Positions 1 to 5,324 of a DNA stretch of 7,255 bases are shown one piece after another (the stretch's first letter is position 1; each line of letters begins with the position of its first letter). The notes under the pieces are model-generated. The model saw only the letters and a list, made by a program, of their open reading frames with translations. It did no database searches and had not been told where the DNA came from. The stretch is from DASPKW01 sp038244055 (GTDB lineage: Bacteria; Planctomycetota; Phycisphaerae; Tepidisphaerales; Tepidisphaeraceae): positions 1 to 7,255 of the forward strand of contig JBBRTW010000384.1 in NCBI GenBank assembly GCA_038244055.1, given 5' to 3'. A program made the position numbers and the translations under genes.

Positions 1-46
1 AGACCCTTCCATGCACAACGCCATTCACCCATTTCCCCCCTCGGCC

Positions 47-75
47 ATTGCTTCGCCGCTCGCGATTGCTTCGCC
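47..75. repeat. Two copies of ATTGCTTCGCC at an 18-bp period
   Basis: The 11-mer ATTGCTTCGCC occurs at 47-57 and again at 65-75. Related CATTCGCC/CCTCGCCAT words continue to about position 91, so the tract looks like a degenerate low-complexity repeat of CGCC-containing words. No protein or RNA function is visible. Confidence 0.6.
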
Positions 76-110
76 ATTCGCCCCTCGCCATTTTCCCTTA
101 TCAACCCCCC

Positions 111-137
111 AGAATGTCCCGGCATGTCCCAAAATGT
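111..137. repeat. Three TGTCCC units at exactly 10-bp spacing
   Basis: The core ATGTCCC occurs at 114-120, 124-130 and 134-140, giving a decamer of the form NNNATGTCCC three times in a row. A 10-bp period puts every core on the same face of the helix. This could be a small tandem repeat or a set of phased protein-binding sites. It lies about 310 bp upstream of the predicted gap -35 box, so a role in gap expression is speculative. Confidence 0.65.
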
Positions 138-447
138 CCCGTTTTTTCAATTCGCTTCCCGCGCCCTCACCTCTTCGGCATCGACAAAATCGATGGTCCT
201 CATCGAGAATTATACCACCGAGATGCGATCGCGCAAACAAAAAACGGACGCGAGTCGGCAATCGAGGCAGTCGTGACGTCATACGAGAATACAGTCGTTG
301 CCGCGCGAATTTGCCGGACTGCAATCGTTCGACCATGGAACTCCATACCATCGCCGCGATGTTCGCCGCGCGCGAATGCGAACGTTTGCCCTGAATTTCA
401 CGGGAAAAACACCCATTCGCGATGGCTCGCCGGGGTCGCCGGAAATC

Positions 448-475
448 TTGACATTTTCATCCTTGCCTCTATCGT
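448..475 (+). promoter_or_regulatory. Sigma70-type promoter of gap
   Basis: A perfect -35 hexamer TTGACA (448-453) is followed after 16 bp by TATCGT (470-475), which keeps the T, A and final T of the -10 consensus. Transcription would start near 482 and give a leader of about 55 nt before the gap start codon. This is predicted from consensus alone. Confidence 0.5.
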
Positions 476-525
476 TCGACATCTAAACCGGCCCGGAAAA
501 TTCCGGCCGATCACTCATCAATCAC

Positions 526-530
526 AGGAG
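526..530 (+). promoter_or_regulatory. Ribosome binding site of gap
   Basis: AGGAG sits 7 nt before the ATG at 538, a near-ideal Shine-Dalgarno arrangement. It supports that ATG as the start, as does the conserved beginning of the protein. Confidence 0.8.
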
Positions 531-537
531 CACGAGC

Positions 538-1563
538 ATGGCGATTAAAGTCGGCATTAATGGATTCGGACGCATCGGCCGGTTGGTTTTCCGGGCCGGC
601 ATCGGCAACCCGAATATCGAATTCGTCGGCCTCAACGATCTGGTGCCGCCCCCCGATCTGGCCTACCTGCTCAAGTACGATTCCACCCACGGCCGCTTCA
701 AGGGCACCGTCGAGGCCAAGGAAGATGGGATCGTCGTCAATGGCAAGTTCGTCAAGTGCGTTCAGGTCAAAAACCCGGCCGAGCTTCCCTGGGCGGCGCT
801 GGGCGTGTCGTACGTCGTCGAGTCGACCGGCCTGTTCACCGATCTCGAAGGCTGCACGGGCCACATCAAGGCCGGCGCTAAGCGCGTCGTGATCTCGGCT
901 CCGACCAAGGCCAAGGATGAGGAAGTTCCCACGCTGGTCATGGGCGTGAACCACAACAAGTTCGACCCCTCCAAGCACACCGTTGTTTCCAACGCCTCCT
1001 GCACGACCAACTGCCTCGCTCCAGTCGCCAAGGTGCTCAACGACAAGTTCGGCATCGCCGAAGGCCTGATGACCACCGTTCATGCGACCACTGCGACACA
1101 GAAGACCGTCGATGGCCCTTCGAAGAAGGATTGGCGCGGCGGCCGCGGCGCTCAGCAGAACATCATCCCCTCCGGCACCGGCGCCGCCAAGGCCGTCGGC
1201 CTGGCTCTCCCCGAGCTCAAGGGCAAGCTGACCGGCATGGCCTTCCGCGTTCCAGTTCCCGATGTCTCGGTTGTCGACCTCACCGTCAAGACCACCAAGG
1301 CGACCAGCTACGATGAAATCAAGGCCGCCATGAAGGCCGCCTCCGAAGGCGAGCTCAAGGGCATCCTTGGATACACCGAGGAAGAAGTCGTTTCCAGCGA
1401 CTTCATCGGTGACGCCCGCAGCTCCATTTTCGATGCCGGCGCGGGCATCGGCCTGAACGCCAACTTCTTCAAGGTCGTCTCCTGGTACGACAATGAATGG
1501 GGTTATTCGAACCGTGTGATCGACCTGATGATCCACATGGCGAAGAAGGACGGCCTGCTGTAA
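538..1563 (+). CDS. gap: Type I glyceraldehyde-3-phosphate dehydrogenase
   Basis: This cytoplasmic glycolytic enzyme oxidises and phosphorylates glyceraldehyde-3-phosphate to 1,3-bisphosphoglycerate with NAD+. The 341-residue product has the usual family length. It begins with the Rossmann motif KVGINGFGRIGR (4-15). Asn33-Asp34 at the end of the second strand is the usual sign of NAD rather than NADP preference. The active-site segment SNASCTTNC places catalytic Cys155, and TTVHATTATQ places the partner His182. The phosphate-binding region WRGGRGAQQNIIPS (199-212) and the C-terminal WYDNEWGYSNR (316-326) are intact. The reading frame is strongly biased to C at third positions, as expected for a highly expressed gene. 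It has its own promoter-like sequence, a good ribosome site and a strong terminator, so it is probably transcribed alone. The identification is secure. Confidence 0.98.
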   Translation: MAIKVGINGFGRIGRLVFRAGIGNPNIEFVGLNDLVPPPDLAYLLKYDSTHGRFKGTVEAKEDGIVVNGKFVKCVQVKNPAELPWAALGVSYVVESTGLFTDLEGCTGHIKAGAKRVVISAPTKAKDEEVPTLVMGVNHNKFDPSKHTVVSNASCTTNCLAPVAKVLNDKFGIAEGLMTTVHATTATQKTVDGPSKKDWRGGRGAQQNIIPSGTGAAKAVGLALPELKGKLTGMAFRVPVPDVSVVDLTVKTTKATSYDEIKAAMKAASEGELKGILGYTEEEVVSSDFIGDARSSIFDAGAGIGLNANFFKVVSWYDNEWGYSNRVIDLMIHMAKKDGLL

Positions 1564-1593
1564 TCGGCGGCCAAAAGCAAGATTGCAACTTCG

Positions 1594-1633
1594 GACGGAG
1601 CCCCTCGCGAGAGGGGCTCCGTCTTCTTGTTTG
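1594..1633 (+). terminator. Intrinsic terminator of gap
   Basis: ACGGAGCCCCTC (1595-1606) pairs perfectly with GAGGGGCTCCGT (1611-1622), and an outer G1594-C1623 pair makes a 13-bp stem. The loop is the stable GCGA tetraloop (GNRA type). A T-rich run, TTCTTGTTTGT, follows at once. The hairpin begins 30 nt past the gap stop codon. It should isolate gap from the gene downstream. Confidence 0.88.
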
Positions 1634-1674
1634 TCGGCATAATCCTTACAGGCCGCACGCGGGAGGGAATTTGT

Positions 1675-1703
1675 TTGACCGTCGGTGGGTTGAGTATTAG
1701 AAC
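1675..1703 (+). promoter_or_regulatory. Possible promoter of the metalloprotease gene
   Basis: TTGACC (1675-1680, five of six -35 consensus bases) is separated by 17 bp from TAGAAC (1698-1703, four of six -10 bases). A start near 1710 would leave a leader of about 40 nt before the TTG start codon. An independent promoter is expected because the gap terminator lies just upstream, but the -10 match is only moderate. Confidence 0.35.
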
Positions 1704-1737
1704 CCATGTGGAGAAGTTCGAGACCGGCGGTTGTTTT

Positions 1738-1743
1738 GGAGGG
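1738..1743 (+). promoter_or_regulatory. Ribosome binding site selecting a TTG start
   Basis: GGAGGG lies 5 nt before TTG at 1749. An in-frame TGA occupies 1746-1748, directly before that TTG, so translation in this frame cannot begin further upstream. The site therefore fixes the start of the metalloprotease gene. Confidence 0.75.
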
Positions 1744-1748
1744 TCTGA

Positions 1749-3080
1749 TTGTCGCTGAAATGGTTCGGCAGAATCTTCGGCGGGCGCGGCCTGCGCGGGA
1801 GGGCAGCGCCATCGGTGCGACACGCAAATGATCGCAGGGTCTTGTTTGGGGCATTGGAATCGCGCGTATTGATGGCGGGGAATGGGTTTGGGGATGTCGA
1901 TGCGCTGCCGGCGCTGATTACGACGCACGATGTGCCGCCGCCGGCGGTGTCGGGCGCGTTGCACGCGCTTTCGGAGGTTCCACAGTTGTCGAGTCGGCCG
2001 GGTGCGCCGGCGCGGGTGTACCTGGAGTTCCGGGGAGTCGATCCCATGCTGTGGGGGCACGCCAATGTGCCCGCCACGCCGGCTTACGATGTGGATAGTG
2101 ATGCCGCGACATTCTCCGATACCGAGATGCGGAATATTTATGAGGTCTGGGGGCGGGTGGCGGAGAAGTATTCACCGTTCAACGTCGATGTGACGACGGT
2201 CGACCCGGGGACTTACAATTGGGGGCAGACGGTGCGCGTGGTGATCGGGGGCAACAGCACCTGGGCGGGCGGCGTGTACGGGGGATACGGGTATGTGAAT
2301 GGATTCACCGGGCCGGATCCGAATACCGTGTTCGTGTTTCCGAAAAACCTGGGCGGGGGATTGCCCAAGTATGTCGCCGAGGCCGCGGCGCACGAGGCGG
2401 GGCACGCCTTCGGTTTGCAGCATCAGGCGGCTTATTCGGCGACCGGAGCGCAGATCACCGAATATAATCGCGGGACCGATGCAACCGCGCCGATCATGGG
2501 GTTCAGCTATTACGCTCAGCGAGGACTGTGGTGGGATGGGCCGACACAGCAGGGGACTGCTTACGAGCAGAATGATCTGAACATCATTAATTCCGTTCTG
2601 AACGGGTTTCATTATGCGCCCGATGATTACGTCGGTGTGGCGGAGTTAACGGCGGGGGTGGATGGCGTGGCGACCAAGGCGGGCGTGATCGAGCAGATGG
2701 CGGATTCGGACACGTTCCACTTCCACTCCGATGGCGGGCTGGTGCAGTTGACGGCCAATGTCGCGGACTACGGGGCGATGCTGGATTTGTCGCTGAAACT
2801 GACCGATGCACAGGGCGCGGAATTGGCGTTTGCGGATACGGCGTCGCTGGGCGAATCGGTGTCGGCGATGGTGCCGGCGGGGGATTATTTTCTGACGGTC
2901 GCCAGCCATGGGGGGTATGGGGATATCGGACAGTATTCGATCACGGGGACTTTGGTGCCCGAGCCGGGATCGGCCGCGGTGCTTTTGATGGGGGTGGCGT
3001 GGGTGTTGCAGAAGAGGCCTGCGATAGCGCGAAAAAGACACGGCCAAGCGATAGCCCCTCGCAATTGCGAGCGCGATTAG
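1749..3080 (+). CDS. Secreted zinc metalloprotease with LEPR-XLL-like N terminus, PPC-like domain and PEP-CTERM tail
   Basis: This is a predicted exported zinc endopeptidase of 443 residues; its substrate is unknown. The basic N terminus lacks an ordinary hydrophobic signal peptide. It carries FGALESRVLMAG (33-44), a variant of the LEPR-XLL motif of planctomycete surface proteins, with Ser for Pro and Met for Leu. The protease region (about 88-290) contains HEAGHAFGLQH (215-225), matching HExxHxxGxxH: His215, His219 and His225 as zinc ligands and Glu216 as catalytic base. PIMGFSYY (248-255) could supply the Met-turn at Met250, pointing to the metzincin clan. Residues about 300-402 (DSDTFHF, then AGDYFLTV) resemble a pre-peptidase C-terminal (PPC) beta-sandwich. 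VPEPGSA (403-409), a hydrophobic helix and basic residues form a PEP-CTERM signal read by exosortase. The TTG start is required to keep the LESR motif. Residues 431-443 are encoded inside a palindromic repeat. The codons favour third-position G, unlike gap. Confidence 0.88.
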   Translation: MSLKWFGRIFGGRGLRGRAAPSVRHANDRRVLFGALESRVLMAGNGFGDVDALPALITTHDVPPPAVSGALHALSEVPQLSSRPGAPARVYLEFRGVDPMLWGHANVPATPAYDVDSDAATFSDTEMRNIYEVWGRVAEKYSPFNVDVTTVDPGTYNWGQTVRVVIGGNSTWAGGVYGGYGYVNGFTGPDPNTVFVFPKNLGGGLPKYVAEAAAHEAGHAFGLQHQAAYSATGAQITEYNRGTDATAPIMGFSYYAQRGLWWDGPTQQGTAYEQNDLNIINSVLNGFHYAPDDYVGVAELTAGVDGVATKAGVIEQMADSDTFHFHSDGGLVQLTANVADYGAMLDLSLKLTDAQGAELAFADTASLGESVSAMVPAGDYFLTVASHGGYGDIGQYSITGTLVPEPGSAAVLLMGVAWVLQKRPAIARKRHGQAIAPRNCERD

Positions 3081-3093
3081 GCGCTTGGCCGTG
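3039..3093. repeat. Palindromic (REP-like) element overlapping the 3' end of the protease gene
   Basis: Perfect 12-bp arms CACGGCCAAGCG (3039-3050) and CGCTTGGCCGTG (3082-3093) enclose a second perfect palindrome, CTCGCAATTGCGAG (3058-3071). The element could fold as a long stem with an inner hairpin. The last 13 codons and the TAG stop (3078-3080) of the metalloprotease gene lie inside it. No T-run follows, so it does not look like a standard intrinsic terminator, though it could stabilise the 3' end of mRNA or attenuate read-through between the convergent genes. Calling it a dispersed REP-type element is an inference from its shape. Confidence 0.65.
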
Positions 3094-3150
3094 GCACCCA
3101 GAGGATTGTCGCGGCACCCAGAGTATTGTCGTGGCACCCAGAGTATTGGC
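3091..3150. repeat. Three tandem 20-bp repeats
   Basis: The consensus GTGGCACCCAGAGTATTGTC occurs at 3091-3110, 3111-3130 and 3131-3150, with one substitution from consensus in each copy (T13G, T2C and T19G). A decayed fourth start, GGCGGCACAG, follows at 3151-3160. The first unit begins inside the right arm of the preceding palindrome, so the two structures form one composite. The 20-bp length is not a multiple of three and no gene reads through it. It fills the spacer between two convergent genes. Confidence 0.85.
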
Positions 3151-3181
3151 GGCGGCACAGTAAATCGCGAGCGGCGACTGA

Positions 3182-4390
3182 CTACTTCAACTCAGAGAAC
3201 GAGCCGACGGCGGGCAATTCGCCGACCAGTGGCTTGACGTATTCCTTGAAGGCATCGGTGATGTCGTTGCCGTCTTTATAGTATGAGGGGTCCAGGTGCT
3301 TGGTCTCGCGGGCGACGGTGGCCAAAGGCGTCAGGTGGATTTCGATCTTGTATGGGCTGTTGCTGACCCGCTTCATGGCCACCGAGCCTTCGGTGTTCTT
3401 TGGGTCGGCGCTGTACTTGGCGGCCATCTGGCCGACCAGCCGGCCTTCGCGGGCATCGACTTCGCTCACGAAGGGGAACGAGCGCTGGAGATAGCCGAAG
3501 GTATCCGCGCGAACGCGGAGCTTCTTGCCGGTGGGTGAAGACAGGCCTTTCTTGATCTGCTCGGCCAGGAAATCACCCAGCGCGCCGGTGCCGGAAAGCT
3601 GCACGTTGCCGTGGGCATCTTTTTCGATTTCCTCGGCCATTTTTTCGGCCCATGATTTTCCATCGGGGGCGCTGATGCCTTCGGAAACGGCGATCAGGCA
3701 GCGGCCGAGTTTGCTGTAAACGCGGTCCACATCGGCGAGGAATTTCTCCATCGTCAGGGGCGACTCGGGAACGTAGATGAGGTGCGGCCCATCATTGTCG
3801 TACTTGCGGGCAAGGACCGAGGCGGCCGTCAGGAAACCCGCATGGCGGCCCATGACCACATCGACCTTGATCCCGGGAAGGCTCTTGTTGTCGTAGTCAT
3901 CACCCTGCATGGCCATGGCGACAAACCGCGCGGCCGATCCGAAGCCGGGGGTGTGGTCGTGAACTCGGAGATCGTTGTCGATGGTCTTGGGGACGTGGAA
4001 GACGTTCAACGGATGGCCGGCCGATTTGGCCATCTCGTGGACGATGCGGGCGGTGTCGGCCGAGTCGTTGCCGCCGATGTAGAAGAAATAGCGGACGTTG
4101 TTCCTGGCGAAGGACTTGAAAATCTTCTCGCAGTAGGCGTGATCGGGCTTATCGCGGGTGGAGCCCAGGGCGGCGCTGGGGGTGTAGGCGATGCGCTCGA
4201 GGAGCTCGGCCGGCGCATTTTTGAGATCGATGAAGTCCTCATTGATGATCCCGCGCACGCCGTGGCGCGCGCCGAGGAGGCGGTCGATGTGGGAGGATTT
4301 CTGAACTTCCTGGATGACGCCGACGAGGGACTGGTTGATGACCATCGTCGGGCCGCCGGACTGACCGATTATTGCATTGCCATTAGCCAT
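3182..4390 (-). CDS. Pyrophosphate-type 6-phosphofructokinase
   Basis: This cytoplasmic enzyme interconverts fructose-6-phosphate and fructose-1,6-bisphosphate, probably using pyrophosphate. The 402-residue product opens with the phosphoryl-donor loop IIGQSGGPT (7-15). YIGGNDSADT (104-113) has Asp109 where ATP-dependent enzymes such as E. coli PfkA have Gly104. VPKTIDNDL (133-141) has Lys135 where ATP enzymes have Gly. In this family the Asp/Lys pair marks PPi use, which would make the step reversible. Asp138 is the predicted catalytic base. MGRHAGFLTA (180-189), PES (208-210) and FGYLQRS (298-304) form the sugar-phosphate side. Asn108 replaces the usual first Asp of GGDDS. The ATG at 4390 precedes the conserved start, but no clear Shine-Dalgarno sequence is visible before it. 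The gene is divergent from the LURP-one-like gene and is not linked to gap. Donor specificity is inferred from these residues only. Confidence 0.92.
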   Translation of the reverse strand: MANGNAIIGQSGGPTMVINQSLVGVIQEVQKSSHIDRLLGARHGVRGIINEDFIDLKNAPAELLERIAYTPSAALGSTRDKPDHAYCEKIFKSFARNNVRYFFYIGGNDSADTARIVHEMAKSAGHPLNVFHVPKTIDNDLRVHDHTPGFGSAARFVAMAMQGDDYDNKSLPGIKVDVVMGRHAGFLTAASVLARKYDNDGPHLIYVPESPLTMEKFLADVDRVYSKLGRCLIAVSEGISAPDGKSWAEKMAEEIEKDAHGNVQLSGTGALGDFLAEQIKKGLSSPTGKKLRVRADTFGYLQRSFPFVSEVDAREGRLVGQMAAKYSADPKNTEGSVAMKRVSNSPYKIEIHLTPLATVARETKHLDPSYYKDGNDITDAFKEYVKPLVGELPAVGSFSELK

Positions 4391-4461
4391 AGTTGTTGCG
4401 CGTTGGGGGTTGAGAAGGTCGATGCGGAAAACATCGCCGCCACGTCGCGGCGAGGTGTGGG

Positions 4462-4490
4462 ACTATAAGCGATGCCGCGAAAAATTTCAT
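4462..4490 (-). promoter_or_regulatory. Possible promoter of the phosphofructokinase gene
   Basis: Read on the minus strand, ATGAAA (4490-4485; four of six -35 bases) is followed after 17 bp by TATAGT (4467-4462; five of six -10 bases). The start would lie near 4455, leaving a leader of about 65 nt. The -10 box is good and the -35 box moderate. Confidence 0.42.
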
Positions 4491-4563
4491 CGAATGGGCC
4501 GGGCATTTTCCCGCGGCCAGGCGTAATCTTGCACATGGATGGTGCGGCAGGGCGATCGATGCT

Positions 4564-4592
4564 TTGACAGCGACTGGCCCGGCCCTGATACT
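4564..4592 (+). promoter_or_regulatory. Sigma70-type promoter of the LURP-one-like gene
   Basis: A perfect TTGACA (4564-4569) is followed after 17 bp by GATACT (4587-4592), which keeps four of six -10 bases. The predicted start near 4599 gives a leader of about 50 nt before GTG 4651. It faces away from the phosphofructokinase promoter about 75 bp to the left. Confidence 0.5.
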
Positions 4593-4639
4593 CGAATCGC
4601 GTAGGTATCGAGACTGATTTCGAGAAATCCTTTTGATTC

Positions 4640-4646
4640 AAGGAGG
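4640..4646 (+). promoter_or_regulatory. Ribosome binding site selecting a GTG start
   Basis: AAGGAGG, complementary to the 16S rRNA 3' end, ends 4 nt before GTG at 4651. The spacing is slightly short but the match is strong. It argues against the in-frame TTG at 4633, for which this sequence would fall inside the coding region. Confidence 0.75.
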
Positions 4647-4650
4647 ATTC

Positions 4651-5304
4651 GTGGCCAATTCACCGGTTCAGCCGGGTTCGTCCGGCTCGTCATTGCCCGC
4701 CCATTCGCCGCCGCCGATTTCGGGGCCGTTTTCGCATACGCAGTACACGGTCAGGCGGAAGGTATTCAAGTTTCTGGGCGGCGCGTTCCACATCTACGAT
4801 GCGGTCGGGCAGGTGATCGGCTACTCCAAGCTGAAGGCGTTCAAGCTTCGCGAAGACATCCGCCTTTACACGGATGACTCGATGAGCCGGGAACTGCTGG
4901 TCATCCAGGCCCGGCAGATCATCGATTTCGGCGCTTCTTATGATGTGTTCGATCCGCAGCAGCAGGTGAAGGTCGGGGCGCTGCGGCGGCGCGGCTGGAA
5001 ATCGATCTTCAAGGATGAATGGCTGATCCTGGATGCCTTCGACCGCGAGATCGGCAAAATCCAGGAGGAGAGCACGTTCAAAGCGCTGGTGCGTCGATTC
5101 GTGGAGGCCGCATCGCTGCTGATGCCCCAGAAGTACAGCGTGAGCGTGGGCGGGTTTGAGGTCGCGACGTTCAAGCAGAATTTCAATCCATTCGTTTACA
5201 AACTGAAGGTGGATCTGACGCCGGATATTCACGGGCAACTGGACCGTCGCCTGGCGGTTGCGGCGGGTCTGCTCATGGCGGCGATTGAAGGCAAGCAGAA
5301 CTGA
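4651..5304 (+). CDS. LURP-one-related / phospholipid scramblase-like protein (tubby C-terminal fold)
   Basis: This 217-residue protein resembles the LURP-one-related family (related to bacterial YxjI and eukaryotic phospholipid scramblases), whose biochemical role in bacteria is not established. Residues 1-30 are a Ser/Pro/Gly-rich, probably disordered leader. From about 31 there is a run of alternating beta strands typical of the fold: YTVRRKVFKFLGGAFHIYD, GQVIGYSKLK, IRLYTDD, then YDVFD, KVGALRRRGWKSIFKDEW, ILDAFDREIGKIQEES, YSVSVGG, and FNPFVYKLKVDL. The closing helix RRLAVAAGLLMAAIE (199-213) corresponds to the hydrophobic core helix that threads the barrel in this fold; it could be mistaken for a membrane segment. 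There is no signal peptide, so the protein is probably cytoplasmic or membrane-associated. The family call rests on the strand pattern and on motifs such as the repeated D-x-x-G-xx-IG turns, not on a search. Confidence 0.72.
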   Translation: MANSPVQPGSSGSSLPAHSPPPISGPFSHTQYTVRRKVFKFLGGAFHIYDAVGQVIGYSKLKAFKLREDIRLYTDDSMSRELLVIQARQIIDFGASYDVFDPQQQVKVGALRRRGWKSIFKDEWLILDAFDREIGKIQEESTFKALVRRFVEAASLLMPQKYSVSVGGFEVATFKQNFNPFVYKLKVDLTPDIHGQLDRRLAVAAGLLMAAIEGKQN

Positions 5305-5324
5305 TCGCGCGCCGCCAGCTTGGC

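Larger units (their letters stand above)
1..447. other. Non-coding stretch upstream of gap
   Basis: I see no believable gene here. Open frames exist on both strands, but their translations are Pro/Ser/Arg-rich or Arg/Gly-rich, lack recognisable domains, and overlap each other. The first 170 bases are strikingly pyrimidine-rich on the + strand and hold two small direct-repeat groups (47-75 and 111-137), listed separately. Other short symmetries are a TGACGTCA palindrome at 274-281 and an 8-bp inverted pair CGCGAATG (371-378) / CATTCGCG (414-421), both short enough to be chance. The stretch may contain the downstream region of a gene lying left of the window. Confidence 0.6.

Noticed and set aside
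11..548. Overlapping plus- and minus-strand open frames upstream of gap (127, 166 and 108 codons)
   Set aside because: Composition is that of translated repeats, there is no domain or plausible ribosome site, and one frame overlaps the gap promoter and start.
511..1854. 447-codon open frame on the minus strand opposite gap
   Set aside because: It is antisense to a certain gap gene. The C-rich third positions of gap leave few stops on the other strand. The translation is Gly/Asp/Ala-rich with no known domain, and it runs through the gap terminator.
3039..3093. Intrinsic terminator for the protease gene
   Set aside because: The inverted repeat has no T-run after either arm and its loop side is 31 nt long, so it is listed as a palindromic repeat instead.
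3091..3150. CRISPR array
   Set aside because: The 20-bp units are directly abutting with no spacers, and no cas gene is nearby.
2646..3158. 170-codon minus-strand frame opposite the protease 3' end
   Set aside because: It starts in the tandem repeats and is antisense to the PPC-like and PEP-CTERM coding region; the His/Arg/Pro-rich product has no known features.
538..4390. A glycolytic operon of gap and phosphofructokinase
   Set aside because: The two genes are on opposite strands, with a terminator, a protease gene and repeats between them.
3782..4468. 228-codon open frame on the plus strand opposite phosphofructokinase
   Set aside because: It mirrors the conserved PFK coding sequence and has Val/Gly/Asp-rich shadow composition without domain signals.
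4690..5238. 182-codon minus-strand frame opposite the LURP-one-like gene
   Set aside because: It is a shadow of the plus-strand gene, which has a strong ribosome site, a promoter and a recognisable fold pattern.
5305..5324. Bidirectional terminator between the convergent LURP-one-like and hydrolase genes
   Set aside because: Only a 4-bp stem (GCCA/TGGC) is visible and there is no T-run, which is too weak to support.
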